DNA of 36,051 nucleotides from Veillonellaceae bacterium SB90 (GCA_902364065.1 CABJCJ010000027.1:426-36476), one strand, 5' to 3'. Shown: positions 23,918-32,664, numbered from the stretch's first letter. Translations and numbers: made by a program. The notes: generated by a model from the sequence alone, not told the origin.

Positions 23918-25075
23918 ATGGGCAGGCTTGTCATGCATGTGGATATGGACGCGTTCTTTGCGTCCATCGAGCAGCGCGATCATGAGGAGTACCGCGGGCA
24001 GCCGGTGATCGTCGGGGGACTTTCGGGACGCGGCGTCGTATCGACTTGCTCGTACGAGGCACGGCGCTTCGGCGTGCATTCGGCCATGCCGATGGTGCGC
24101 GCGCGCAGGCTCTGTCCGCAGGGGATTTTCCTTCCGGGCAGTTATGCGCATTACCGTGCGGTGTCGCAGCAGATCTTTGCGATTTTTGCGCGCTATGCGC
24201 CGGTCGTGGAGCCGCTTTCTATCGATGAGGCCTTCCTTGACCTGACGGGCATGGAACATCTCATGGGGACGCCGCTTGCTTATGCGCAGAAGCTCAAAGC
24301 CGAGATCTGCGCGCGCACGGGCCTCGTGGCTTCGGTCGGGATCGCGCCGAACAAGTTTCTCGCCAAACTGGCTTCGGATCTCCGGAAGCCGGACGGGCTC
24401 GTCATCGTGACACCGGAGAACAGGCAGGCCATTCTCGACCCGCTGCCCGTCGGACGCATCTGGGGCGTGGGACGGAAGACGGAACAGGCCCTGCAGGGGC
24501 TCGGCATCCGCTGCATCCGGGATCTGCGCCTCACGCCTCACGCGAAGCTCGCAGCCTCGCTTGGCGGGCACATGGCTTCGCATCTCCTGACACTTGCCGT
24601 CGGACAGGATGACCGGCCCGTGGCGCCGCGGGAGCCGGCGAAGTCAATCGGCAAGGAAGTCACGTTTCCCGTGGACCTGCAGTCGCCTGAGGAGGCGGAG
24701 CAGGTGCTGCTGGAGCTTGCGGAAAAGGTCGGCTACCGCCTGCGCCGGGAGGGCGTGAAGGGGAGGACCGTGCAGCTGAAGCTGCGGCTCGGGAATTTCA
24801 AGACGTATACGAGGAGCCGGACGCTGCCAGAGGCAACATGCTACGACGAGGAAATCTACCATGTGGTGCAGGAGCTTTTCCGCACGCTTGGTGTGAAGCG
24901 GGGCATACGGCTGCTCGGCGTGTCGGTTTCCGGCTTTGATAATGATGTGGAATTGTCGCTTTTTGCCGAGCAGGCGCAGAAGAAGGACCGGCTCTATGAG
25001 GCGATTGATGCCATCAAGGCCAGGTTTGGCGAGCATGGCATCACGAAGGCGCAGCTGCTGCGGAAAAACAAGTGA
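23918..25075 (+). CDS. dinB: DNA polymerase IV (Y-family)
   Basis: This 385-residue translesion polymerase carries metal-binding acids D9 (HVDMDAFFASIE) and D103-E104 (SIDEAFLDLTG). It has the expected fingers (SYEARRFGVHSAMP), helix-hairpin-helix (GRIWGVGRKTEQALQGLGI) and little-finger regions. A beta-clamp-binding-like motif ELSLF is at 345-349. It extends damaged or mismatched primer ends with low fidelity. ATG 23918 lies 7 nt after AGGAGG; the GTG at 23912 is only 1 nt away from it. The gene is monocistronic as far as visible. Confidence 0.95.
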   Translation: MGRLVMHVDMDAFFASIEQRDHEEYRGQPVIVGGLSGRGVVSTCSYEARRFGVHSAMPMVRARRLCPQGIFLPGSYAHYRAVSQQIFAIFARYAPVVEPLSIDEAFLDLTGMEHLMGTPLAYAQKLKAEICARTGLVASVGIAPNKFLAKLASDLRKPDGLVIVTPENRQAILDPLPVGRIWGVGRKTEQALQGLGIRCIRDLRLTPHAKLAASLGGHMASHLLTLAVGQDDRPVAPREPAKSIGKEVTFPVDLQSPEEAEQVLLELAEKVGYRLRREGVKGRTVQLKLRLGNFKTYTRSRTLPEATCYDEEIYHVVQELFRTLGVKRGIRLLGVSVSGFDNDVELSLFAEQAQKKDRLYEAIDAIKARFGEHGITKAQLLRKNK

Positions 25076-25098
25076 ATGCGTCATGGCAGAAGGACTTT

Positions 25099-25171
25099 TT
25101 CTTTCTTCGTCGAAATGTTATCTATGAACTGTAATTCACCTTGATCGTGTATCGTCATTACGAAGAAAGAA
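25099..25171 (+). promoter_or_regulatory. Long inverted repeat in the leader of the zinc-ribbon gene
   Basis: TTCTTTCTTCGT (25099-25110) is the exact reverse complement of ACGAAGAAAGAA (25160-25171), 49 nt apart. The right arm abuts and partly contains the ribosome binding site (AAGAAGGGA) of the gene at 25181. In RNA it could hide that site, or in DNA bind a regulator. Confidence 0.5.
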
Positions 25172-25180
25172 GGGATCTGT

Positions 25181-25819
25181 ATGATCTGCAGAAGATGTGG
25201 CTGCATGCTGGACAAGGGGACGCGGATCTGTCCCTTCTGCGGCGAGCCGGTGACGTTTGACGAAACGGGCCGCCGCGTGGATGTACAGGCTGGTCAGGCA
25301 GCGGAAACGAACGGCCTGCCGGAACTCGTGGCGCTCCGGGAGTTGTCGCCGGTGCCGGGGACAAGAGAGGAAACGATTGCGGAGCTCCGCCGGCTTCAGA
25401 AGTATTTTTCCGATATGGATGAGAAGTATGCCGTGCTGGAAGACCTTTGGATGATGAGCTCGCGCTGGCGCCAGCCCTCGCGCTCACACTGGCTCATCGG
25501 GGGCGGTCTTTTGGCTCTGCTCCTGTACCTGCTCATCGGCATCCATTTCCCGGCAGGCGTCATCGTTCTGTTCCTCGTGCTCTGGGGGCTGATCTCGTAT
25601 CTCGGGTATCAGCGCTCGTGGCGTGCCTACCTGGCGCACAAGCGGAAGACGGAGCTCGACATCCGCACGACGGAGAATCAGATCCGCAACTTCTACAACG
25701 ATGCGACGCGCTGCTTTCTGCCGCTCGATTACACTTCGCCGGAAGTGTTCCATGAGCTGATCCTCGGCCTCGATTCGGGCATGATCACGTCGTTTGAGGA
25801 TTATCGTATCAACAATTGA
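25181..25819 (+). CDS. Zinc-ribbon membrane protein, unknown function
   Basis: This 212-residue protein has an N-terminal zinc ribbon with C3/C6 and C17/C20 (CxxC pairs). A linker and a short helical stretch follow (about 60-90), then two TM helices at about 104-145 (WLIGGGLLALLLYLLIGI; VIVLFLVLWGLISYLGY). The cytoplasmic tail is helical and charged (HKRKTELDIRTTENQIRNFY). Zinc ribbon plus TM proteins of this sort are common and uncharacterised. The gene follows dinB by 105 nt and has its own leader with a long inverted repeat. Confidence 0.75.
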   Translation: MICRRCGCMLDKGTRICPFCGEPVTFDETGRRVDVQAGQAAETNGLPELVALRELSPVPGTREETIAELRRLQKYFSDMDEKYAVLEDLWMMSSRWRQPSRSHWLIGGGLLALLLYLLIGIHFPAGVIVLFLVLWGLISYLGYQRSWRAYLAHKRKTELDIRTTENQIRNFYNDATRCFLPLDYTSPEVFHELILGLDSGMITSFEDYRINN

Positions 25820-25835
25820 AAATACCTAAGAAATG

Positions 25836-25880
25836 AGAAGGCAGTCCGCTGACTCCTGTGAGCCGGCGGACTGCCTTCTT
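25836..25880. terminator. Long hairpin between convergent genes
   Basis: AGAAGGCAGTCCGC (25836-25849) pairs perfectly with GCGGACTGCCTTCT (25866-25879), loop 16 nt. T tracts are weak on both sides, but the position between two converging stop codons suggests a bidirectional terminator. Confidence 0.75.
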
Positions 25881-25902
25881 ATATATGTGTTATCTCATTG
25901 TA

Positions 25903-27447
25903 TCAGTGGACAATCCAGCTGACGAAGTAGATGGCCAGCGGGATCGTGACGCAGGCGATGCCGATGAAGTCGATGTAGACGCCCGTGCGGATCATCTTGG
26001 TGATGGGGATGTAGCCGGACGCGTAGACGATGGCATTCGGGGGCGTGGAGACCGGCAGCATGAAGCCGAGCGATGCGGAGAGGGCGATGGCGACGGACAC
26101 CGGAATCGGGTCCATGCCGGCGGACATGGCGGCCGTAATGGCCAGAGGGCCGATCATGTTCGTGGCGGCCGTATGGCTCGTGAGCTCGGAGAGAAGCAGG
26201 GCCATGACGGAGAAGATGGCGACCATGGCGATGGCCGAGGGCTCGCCGCCCATCATGCTGATGATGGCATCGCCGACCCATTGCGAGAGGCCGGTCTTAT
26301 ACATCATGCCGCCCATGGCGAGGCCGCCGCCGAAGAGAATCAGCGTGCCCCATTCGATGCCTTCCTTGGCTTCGCTCCAGGTCAGCGTGAACTGGCGGCG
26401 CTTGAAATTGATGGGCAGAAGAAAGAGCAGCAAAGCGCCGGCCATGGCGGCGACGGCTTCAGGGAAGAGCCGGTTGTACATCTTGAGGACAGGCGAGGTG
26501 CCGCCGAGTGCGATGGAGAGGAAGCCCGGCAGAACCCAGAGCAGGACGGCGACGCCGAAGCAGATGACGGTGTTTTTCTGCGCGCGGGTCCACTCGCCGA
26601 GCTCAGCAATCTTGCTACGGACGAATTCTTCGGCACCGTCGATGCGCTCAACATCAGCCGGGAAGATGCGACTAAGCACAATATAAGCAATGATGAAATA
26701 CAAGACCATGGCGATGAGACCCCAGGTCATCCATTGGAAGAAGGAGACATGGATGTTGCACATCTGGTCGAGAAAGCCCAGCATGATGAGATTGGGAGGC
26801 GTGCCGATTGGGGTCAGGACACCGCCAATGGAGCAGGAGTAAGCCGTCATCAGCATGAGTCCCGTGGCGTATTTGTATTCGTGCAGATCGATTTCCCGGC
26901 CGTTGGCGGCGAACATCTCCTTGATGGAGGTCAAAAGACCGAGGCAGATTGGGAACATCATGGCGGCGGTCGCCGTATTGCTGACCCAGCCGGAGCACAG
27001 GGCTGCTGCGAGTCCTACGGCGAGGAAGATGCGGCGGGGATTCGAGCCGACCCAGGAGCGCGAGAGCAGCCAGTAGGCGAAGCGCTTGTCGATGCCGTGC
27101 GTCATCATGGCTTTGGCGAGGATGAAGCCGCCCATGAAGAGGAAAATCATCGGGTTGGCAAAGGCCGCGAAGGCTGTGCCGGCAGGCACGACGCCCGTGA
27201 TGACGGCCAGAGTCGGACCAATCAGGGAGGTGACGGGGATGGGCACGGGCTCGGTGATCCACCACAGGGCGACGAGCACCATGATGGCCAGCAGCTTGTG
27301 TGCTTCAAGCGTCAGCCCGGCAATCGGGGTAAAAAATACGAGCAGAGCAAGGATGGGAGCGCCGAAGAGACCAATCGTGCGGCGCTTGCGGTCAAAAGCT
27401 TGTTCGGCTCGTTTTACGGCTAGTGCTTCTTGACTCATCTTGTCCAT
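25903..27447 (-). CDS. DASS (SLC13/CitT-type) anion transporter
   Basis: This 514-residue divalent-anion:Na+ symporter-family protein has two repeat halves. They are marked by the substrate-site motifs SNTATAAMM and SHTAATNMIGP (the SNT signatures) and the paired loops TPIGTPPN and LPVSTPPN. It has about 11-12 TM helices. Likely substrates are C4-dicarboxylates, citrate or sulfate; the sequence does not separate these. GGAGG lies 8 nt before ATG 27447. It stands alone between terminators with its own promoter. Confidence 0.92.
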   Translation of the reverse strand: MDKMSQEALAVKRAEQAFDRKRRTIGLFGAPILALLVFFTPIAGLTLEAHKLLAIMVLVALWWITEPVPIPVTSLIGPTLAVITGVVPAGTAFAAFANPMIFLFMGGFILAKAMMTHGIDKRFAYWLLSRSWVGSNPRRIFLAVGLAAALCSGWVSNTATAAMMFPICLGLLTSIKEMFAANGREIDLHEYKYATGLMLMTAYSCSIGGVLTPIGTPPNLIMLGFLDQMCNIHVSFFQWMTWGLIAMVLYFIIAYIVLSRIFPADVERIDGAEEFVRSKIAELGEWTRAQKNTVICFGVAVLLWVLPGFLSIALGGTSPVLKMYNRLFPEAVAAMAGALLLFLLPINFKRRQFTLTWSEAKEGIEWGTLILFGGGLAMGGMMYKTGLSQWVGDAIISMMGGEPSAIAMVAIFSVMALLLSELTSHTAATNMIGPLAITAAMSAGMDPIPVSVAIALSASLGFMLPVSTPPNAIVYASGYIPITKMIRTGVYIDFIGIACVTIPLAIYFVSWIVH

Positions 27448-27515
27448 AGAGAATACCTCCTGTTTTTTATGATTTCTGGTGCGAGGATGAGTAGACTGCG
27501 CAGGTCCTATGTCTA

Positions 27516-27544
27516 ATGATAATGAAAAATCAGAACTTTATCAA
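27516..27544 (-). promoter_or_regulatory. Promoter of the DASS transporter gene
   Basis: On the minus strand TTGATA (27544-27539), 17-nt spacer, TATCAT (27521-27516). Confidence 0.75.
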
Positions 27545-27595
27545 TAGAAAAATGCTATTTGAATGATTCTTTTTTCGAATCGTTCAAACAGCATT
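27545..27595 (-). terminator. Terminator of the threonine/serine exporter gene
   Basis: Two 19-nt arms (27551-27569 and 27577-27595) pair with two wobbles around a 7-nt loop. On the minus strand the stem is followed by TTTTTC. Confidence 0.85.
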
Positions 27596-27638
27596 GAATT
27601 TTTCTGATGCGATGGCCGTGTTTTCAGGAGGCCTGGGG

Positions 27639-28994
27639 TCATTCACTGGTGTAGCGTCTGGCCAGCAGGTCTTCCACCGTACGCTGCTTGTTGTGCTCGA
27701 TGTAGCGGTGGATGAAGATATTCGGGATGGCCACGCCGATGGCGATGCCGATGATGATGATGATGGCGAGGATGCCGCTGCGCAGTCCGTCGAGCAGCAT
27801 CGAAGGCGTGATGGTCTGGATGTTGAGGATGGCGAAGAGCAGCCGGTAGAGCAGGACGCCAGGGATCATCGGGATGGCCGACGGGATGGTCAGGATGATG
27901 TTTGGCGTGTGGAACCAGTGGATGGCCTTGAGCGCGATGAGGCCGACGACCGCGGCGCCGAGGAAGGAGCCGGCAGCCTGGGAGAGCCCGAACTGCATGA
28001 CGCAGATGTTGCGCAGCAGCACGGTGATGATGCCGCCGACGGCGACGACGGGCAGCAGCCGGCGCGGGATGTTGAAGATGATGGAGAAACCCATCGAGGA
28101 AATGGCCGCAGCGATGGCCTGCGAGAAGTAGATGGTATCGGGCTGCAGGCTGACGCTCGTGAAATCGGCCACATTGCCGAGACGGATGGCAATGACGATG
28201 CCGAAGGTCATGCTGCCGACGACGAGCAGGGTGTTCATGGCACGCGTCATGCCGGAGACGATGAAGTTGTTCAGGAGGTCGTCGACGGCATTGATGAGCG
28301 GGATGCCGGGGACGAGAAATAGCGTACAGGCAATCAGCGGATACCAGTTCATGGTTCCCGTGAGAAACTGCGTGCTCCAGGCCAGCATGGTCGTGGCGAA
28401 GGAGGTGATCGCGATGACCGCGTAGATGTTGAAACCGTAGCTCGTGCAAAGGCGCTTGACGTAGAAGCCGAGGAAGGCGCAGAGGGCGGTCAGGAAAAAG
28501 TCCAGCCAGCTGCCGCCGAAGAGCTTGCAGAAGCCGCCGCAGGCAGCACCGGCGCCGAGTGCCGTGAGCCAGAAGGGATAGTTGCGCGGACGGTTCTTGA
28601 TGGCCATGAGCTGCTGCTCGAATTCCTCAAGCGTGTAGTTCTTGGCCAGGGCCCGCCAGGTCAGCTTGCTGACGGCGGAAAGGGCCGTCATGTTGATGCC
28701 GTGTTTCTTGCACTTGCGGAATTCCGTGTAGGAGTGCGTTTCATCATTGATGTTGAGCATCAGGGTCGTGTACATGATGTGCTGGTGGACGCGGTCTTCG
28801 GGGATGCCCATGTAGGCAGCCACGCGCATCATGTCGCGAACGGTGCGGTCACTGTCCGCACCGCTTTCCATGAGCAGCTGGCCCGTGTGCAGCAGCAGGT
28901 GCAGCTTGGCGCTGATCTCGGCATAGGGCCTGGTCAGCACGGTCTGGTCGGGGGCGGCTGTTTGTTGTTCCTGTAATGGTTTATCGTGTTTCAT
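27639..28994 (-). CDS. Threonine/serine exporter, fused ThrE type
   Basis: This 451-residue protein combines a DUF1212/ThrE N-part with a ThrE_2 C-part. The N-part includes a cytoplasmic segment (about 25-130: LLLHTGQLLMESGADSDRTVRDM) and about five TM helices (residues 140-275). The C-part has about five TM helices (290-440). C. glutamicum ThrE has the same fused plan (489 residues) and exports L-threonine and L-serine by proton motive force. In many Firmicutes the two halves are separate genes. The ATG at 28994 has GGAAAGAAG upstream. It has its own promoter and terminator. Confidence 0.88.
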   Translation of the reverse strand: MKHDKPLQEQQTAAPDQTVLTRPYAEISAKLHLLLHTGQLLMESGADSDRTVRDMMRVAAYMGIPEDRVHQHIMYTTLMLNINDETHSYTEFRKCKKHGINMTALSAVSKLTWRALAKNYTLEEFEQQLMAIKNRPRNYPFWLTALGAGAACGGFCKLFGGSWLDFFLTALCAFLGFYVKRLCTSYGFNIYAVIAITSFATTMLAWSTQFLTGTMNWYPLIACTLFLVPGIPLINAVDDLLNNFIVSGMTRAMNTLLVVGSMTFGIVIAIRLGNVADFTSVSLQPDTIYFSQAIAAAISSMGFSIIFNIPRRLLPVVAVGGIITVLLRNICVMQFGLSQAAGSFLGAAVVGLIALKAIHWFHTPNIILTIPSAIPMIPGVLLYRLLFAILNIQTITPSMLLDGLRSGILAIIIIIGIAIGVAIPNIFIHRYIEHNKQRTVEDLLARRYTSE

Positions 28995-29049
28995 CGATCA
29001 CACTTCTTTCCGGATAGGCAGGAATATGTCGCTATCGCTCGTTTTCTCC

Positions 29050-29078
29050 ATTATAACTTGAAGGCATGATGCTTTCAA
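29050..29078 (-). promoter_or_regulatory. Promoter of the ThrE-type exporter gene
   Basis: On the minus strand TTGAAA (29078-29073), 17-nt spacer, perfect TATAAT (29055-29050). Confidence 0.85.
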
Positions 29079-29118
29079 GCTCGCGACTTTCGTCACGGGG
29101 AGTTGACGGCAAAGATGG

Positions 29119-29147
29119 ATGCCATAGCTTGCGGTATCTGCTATAAT
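29119..29147 (+). promoter_or_regulatory. Candidate promoter of the M48 protease gene
   Basis: ATGCCA (29119-29124, 4 of 6), 17-nt spacer, perfect TATAAT (29142-29147). A 90-nt leader follows, with an ATGCG/CGCAT inverted repeat. Confidence 0.55.
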
Positions 29148-29243
29148 AGAGGCGTTGATTTTAAGAGATTGATTTTTCCATGCGTTCTCGCCGGATTTTC
29201 AGAGGCGCATGGTATGATGAGGTCGACTATAAGGGGGGATGCG

Positions 29244-31058
29244 ATGATGATGAAACGCTGGAAAAAGCAGGCTGGCATGCTTCTGGGCAGTGCTCTTCTG
29301 GGTACGAGTCTGCTCGTATTGCCGGCGGGGCGGGCGGAGGCCGTCGACGCCTGGGCGGTGGCGGCACAGTCCCTCGGCGTGCTGGCCGCGTACAAGTCGA
29401 GCCTTGCGAGCATCCTCGCGATGGGCAATGATGTCAATGCGCAGGTCGCCAGTGCCCGTCAGGACCGGCAGGAAAACGGGCTGGACGATAACGAGCACGA
29501 TGTCAGGATCGTCAACAAGGTCATGCAGCAGCTCGTCACGCAGGGGCGTTATGTGCTCAAGGCGAATTCCCTGCCGTTTATCTGGGGCGTCAACAACAGC
29601 AATGAGTTCAATGCCTCGTGTTTCCCCACGGATTACATCAGCATCAACCGGGCGCTCGTGCGCGGGCTCGAGTGCGATGAAGATGAGCTCGCGGCCGTGC
29701 TCGGCCATGAGATGACGCATGGCATCGAGCAGCACAGCGCGCGGAATTACGCGAAGGCCGTTGCGCAGTATTACGGCATGAGCTTCCTCAACATGGACGC
29801 GGGGCTCATGGACTGGAACAAGCTCAACGCGCTGGCCAGTTATTCCATTGCGAAGAATGTGACGCTGCCCACGGAGTACGAGGCCGACGAAGGCGGCTTT
29901 TACATCATGACGAGTGCCGGCTTCAATCCCGGCGGGCCGGCTGCGGCCATGTACCGCATGGCGTACTATCTGACGTATGAGACGAAGAATGTCCTTGAGT
30001 ACCAGGACCTCGATGAAAAGAACAAGAATCAGGAGAACTTTTCTGACCATCCGGAGACGGAACTGCGCGAGCAGCGGCTCGCAAAGATGATGTCGGATTA
30101 CGGCTGCGGCCACGTGACAGTAAAGGACAGGAAAACCGTGCTCATCGACGGGCAGGAACTGTTAACCGCCGACTGGACCCGCGATGATTATGACAATACC
30201 GTCGAGAATGCTTATTATACGGCTGGTGGTCTTGCCAAGGCCTTCCACGATTACGATTCTCCGGACGCGTGGAATTTCCGTCCTGACGGCGAGGGCGGCG
30301 TGGATTTCCTCGATGACAGCCGCGTCTATGCGGTCCTGCGCGATGCGGTCAGGAGCCGCGGTCTCGGCTCAAAGCTCGAGCAGATGGTCCGCGCGGCCTA
30401 TGCGGGCGAAGCGCAGTCCGGCGCCCGTGCGGCCATGAAGCAGGAAGAGGCGCAGCGGGAGGCATCCTTCGCGGCCGTGCAGCAGGACGTGCAGGCGGCG
30501 GATGCCAAGGCCGTCAAGAAGATGAGGGAAAACGGCGATGCCTACAGCGACTATGGCATGGGCAGGCAGGCACTCTGGGAGTTTTCGCGCGTCTTTGCGT
30601 CAAAGAATATGGATGATGAAGCGGAAAGCTATGTCATGCGCGGCCGTGCCAAGGCCGTTGAAGGCGACTATGCGGGCGCGCTGGCCGATGCCAACAGGGG
30701 CGTGGCCCTTGACGGCAAGAATGCGTACAACTTCCTCAACCGTGCCGATATTTACCGCATGGCGGGCAATCGCGAGGCCGCGCTTTCTGACTGCGCCAGT
30801 GCCAAGAAAGTCGACGCGGAGAATCCGTTCAGTTATCTGATCAGCGCAGAGATTGAGGATGAACAGGGCAATAAGGATGCGGCACTCAAGGAATACCAGG
30901 CATTCTACAAGCTGCGCCCGGCGGCCTTCCGCCGAATCCCGCCGGAATACCTGCAGAAGATCTCGGCCAAGGATTACAAGACCTGGCAGAAGGAAAAGGC
31001 CGAGCAGGACAAGAAGAAGGCCGAGGCCAGAGATAAGGCCAGAAAAGCAAAAAAGTGA
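29244..31058 (+). CDS. Secreted M48-family metalloprotease with TPR repeats
   Basis: This 604-residue exported protein has a signal peptide (MMMKRWKKQAGM, hydrophobic core, AEA at about 33-35). An M48 zinc protease domain carries HEMTH at 155-159 and the third ligand E213 in YEADEGG. After a 200-residue middle part come TPR-like repeats at about 470-570 (AESYVMRGRAKAVEGDYAGALADANRG; NRADIYRMAGNREAALSDC) and a Lys-rich end. BepA-type periplasmic proteases with TPRs act in outer-membrane protein quality control; a similar role is inferred. Three adjacent ATGs (29244, 29247, 29250) follow GGGGGG; the first two have good spacing. Confidence 0.9.
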   Translation: MMMKRWKKQAGMLLGSALLGTSLLVLPAGRAEAVDAWAVAAQSLGVLAAYKSSLASILAMGNDVNAQVASARQDRQENGLDDNEHDVRIVNKVMQQLVTQGRYVLKANSLPFIWGVNNSNEFNASCFPTDYISINRALVRGLECDEDELAAVLGHEMTHGIEQHSARNYAKAVAQYYGMSFLNMDAGLMDWNKLNALASYSIAKNVTLPTEYEADEGGFYIMTSAGFNPGGPAAAMYRMAYYLTYETKNVLEYQDLDEKNKNQENFSDHPETELREQRLAKMMSDYGCGHVTVKDRKTVLIDGQELLTADWTRDDYDNTVENAYYTAGGLAKAFHDYDSPDAWNFRPDGEGGVDFLDDSRVYAVLRDAVRSRGLGSKLEQMVRAAYAGEAQSGARAAMKQEEAQREASFAAVQQDVQAADAKAVKKMRENGDAYSDYGMGRQALWEFSRVFASKNMDDEAESYVMRGRAKAVEGDYAGALADANRGVALDGKNAYNFLNRADIYRMAGNREAALSDCASAKKVDAENPFSYLISAEIEDEQGNKDAALKEYQAFYKLRPAAFRRIPPEYLQKISAKDYKTWQKEKAEQDKKKAEARDKARKAKK

Positions 31059-31074
31059 AGCGTTGAAACAAAAG

Positions 31075-31128
31075 AAAATGGAGATGTCCGCAGAAAGCCA
31101 CGAGGCTCTCTGCGGACATCTCCATTTT
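31075..31128. terminator. Bidirectional terminator hairpin
   Basis: A 20-bp perfect stem (arms 31075-31094 and 31109-31128) encloses AGCC-ACGA-GGCT. The arms begin with AAAA and end with TTTT, so it can terminate both the M48 gene and the convergent peptide gene. Confidence 0.88.
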
Positions 31129-31160
31129 TCTTACGCTGTTTTCAGTTGGGCGGGAGTCTG

Positions 31161-31415
31161 TTACCAGCAGCCGCCGCCATTGTAGCCACAGCCGCCGCGG
31201 TACTGGCCGCGCTGGCTGTTCCCGCCGCAGTAAGCCTGTCTGTCGTAGCAGGCCGAGCGGTCGCCCTGGCAGTATGCGCCGTTGTTGCAGGCGGCGTTGT
31301 TAGACCAGCAGGCTTCAACGGGGCATGTATTCGCGCTCTCATTGGAGGCCGCGAATACCGGCACGGCGATTGCCAGCAGCAGGCCGGCGATGAAAGCGAT
31401 ACTGATTTTTTTCAC
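31161..31415 (-). CDS. Secreted cysteine-rich small protein, GTG start
   Basis: This 84-residue protein has a clear signal peptide (MKKISIAFIAGLLLAIAVPVFA, first residue from GTG) and a mature part of about 61 residues with eight cysteines. Their spacing is C-x4-C-x6-C-x5-C-x6-C-x6-C-x12-C-x6-C, and the Gly-rich end finishes with CW. Two similar stretches are visible (AACNNGAYC and SACYDRQAYC), suggesting a short internal repeat. AAGGAGGG lies 7 nt before the GTG at 31415. I recognise no family; disulfide-bonded peptide, metal binder or envelope component are all possible. It has its own extended -10 promoter and shares the terminator at 31075-31128. Confidence 0.8.
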   Translation of the reverse strand: MKKISIAFIAGLLLAIAVPVFAASNESANTCPVEACWSNNAACNNGAYCQGDRSACYDRQAYCGGNSQRGQYRGGCGYNGGGCW

Positions 31416-31456
31416 GACAAATCCCTCCTTGGCTCGAAGTGATAGAGCGATGTGTA

Positions 31457-31491
31457 CTCCTGCCCTTATTATACCAGAAAGAAGGCAGGAG
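31457..31491 (-). promoter_or_regulatory. Promoter of the cysteine-rich peptide gene inside an inverted repeat
   Basis: On the minus strand TGG-TATAAT (extended -10; TATAAT at 31473-31468) with no clear -35. Perfect 8-bp arms CTCCTGCC (31457-31464) and GGCAGGAG (31484-31491) flank the -10 symmetrically, as an operator would. Confidence 0.6.
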
Positions 31492-31512
31492 AGGGAGGGG
31501 CAGAAATGAAAA

Positions 31513-32529
31513 TCAGAACCAGGTATGCACGATGGCAATGGCGAGGCTCATGATGACGATGGAGCAGAGGAAGGCGCCAATCATCGGGCGGAAACCCTTC
31601 TGCAAGATGACGCTGAAATTGACGTTGAGCCCAAGAGCAGCCATGGCCATGCCGAGCAGCAGATAGGCGAGCTGCACGAAGGAAGGAACAAAGGTATCGA
31701 CGGCCGGCACATAAGAACCAACGGCGCTGGCAAGGATGAAGCCGCCCATGAACCAGGGAACCGGCACGGACATTTTGCTGTCATTGTCTGCACTTTGCTT
31801 GCGGGTACGGCGCGCTTCGAGGATGCCGACGATGATGGCGACCGGGGCGAGCAGCAGGACGCGGGAAAGCTTGGCAATGATGGCGCTGTCGGTACCGGCC
31901 GGTCCTGCGGCGCCGCCGGCAGCTACGGCATGCGCAATCTCGTGGAGGCTCAGGCCGGCCATGACGCCGAACTGGGTGTCGCTGAAGCCGAGAAAGGGCT
32001 GCAGCGTGACTTCGATGAGCGTGAAGACGGTGCCGAGAATGGCGACGATAGCCACGGCCAGTACGGACTGGTCGGTCTTGGCCTTGACGGCGCCCGAGAT
32101 GCCCATGACGGCCGCGGCGCCGCAGATGCTGCAGCCGCAGGCCGTGAGCAGGGCGAGCGTGTGCTCGACCTTGAAGAAACGGGCGACAAAATAGTTGAGC
32201 GGGATCATGACGGCGACGATGAAAATGGCGGCTTCGAGGCTCTTGAGGCCGGCACTCATGAGAATGACGAGGTTGAGCTTGAAGCCCAGCAGGATGATGC
32301 CGGCGCGCAGGAATTTGTTGGCGATGAACGGGGTGCTCTGCTGAGCGGAAAGCGCCACGGGGCGCAGGAGCTGCAGGCACATGCCGAGGATTAGGGCCAG
32401 CACGAGATGGCCGATGAGCGAGAGGCCCGGCAGCTTCGCGAGGGCCTGACCGGCGAATGAGCAGGCCAGCGTGACGAGGAAACCGATGCTCGCGCGCCGC
32501 CAGTAGAGATCATAATTGCGGATATTCAT
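31513..32529 (-). CDS. YeiH/UPF0324-family putative anion (sulfate) exporter
   Basis: This 338-residue membrane protein has about 10 TM helices with family motifs LIGHLVLALILGM, FLRAGIILLGFKLNL, CGCSICGAAAVMGI and SLHEIAHAVAAG. YeiH-type carriers are called putative sulfate exporters; transport has little direct proof. AGGAG lies 7 nt before ATG 32529, and the frame further upstream lies in the promoter region. It is divergent from a LysR gene, the same pairing as yeiH-yeiE in enterobacteria. Confidence 0.88.
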   Translation of the reverse strand: MNIRNYDLYWRRASIGFLVTLACSFAGQALAKLPGLSLIGHLVLALILGMCLQLLRPVALSAQQSTPFIANKFLRAGIILLGFKLNLVILMSAGLKSLEAAIFIVAVMIPLNYFVARFFKVEHTLALLTACGCSICGAAAVMGISGAVKAKTDQSVLAVAIVAILGTVFTLIEVTLQPFLGFSDTQFGVMAGLSLHEIAHAVAAGGAAGPAGTDSAIIAKLSRVLLLAPVAIIVGILEARRTRKQSADNDSKMSVPVPWFMGGFILASAVGSYVPAVDTFVPSFVQLAYLLLGMAMAALGLNVNFSVILQKGFRPMIGAFLCSIVIMSLAIAIVHTWF

Positions 32530-32581
32530 GTAAAAACTCCTATGTCGAGAAAAAATACGAAAGGAATCAGCTGACGTCCCG

Positions 32582-32610
32582 ATTATAGACGGGATTAGCC
32601 AGTATGTAAA
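32582..32610 (-). promoter_or_regulatory. Promoter of the yeiH-type gene
   Basis: On the minus strand TTTACA (32610-32605), 17-nt spacer, perfect TATAAT (32587-32582). Confidence 0.85.
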
Positions 32611-32618
32611 ATTATGTA

Positions 32619-32638
32619 TTATAATATATCGATTATAA
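32619..32638. promoter_or_regulatory. Candidate LysR binding palindrome
   Basis: Perfect inverted repeat TTATAAT-ATATCG-ATTATAA just upstream of the yeiH -35 and before the lysR -10, suited to joint control of both divergent genes. Confidence 0.65.
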
Positions 32639-32658
32639 AAACTTATTGATATTTCTGT

Positions 32659-32664
32659 TATAAT
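32659..32664 (+). promoter_or_regulatory. -10 of the second lysR gene
   Basis: Perfect TATAAT 39 nt before the start codon. The -35 region (TAAAAA) is poor. Confidence 0.55.

Noticed and set aside
25858..27423. 521-codon open frame on the plus strand
   Set aside because: Antisense to the DASS transporter; its Asp/Gly/His-rich product is the reverse image of a membrane protein gene.
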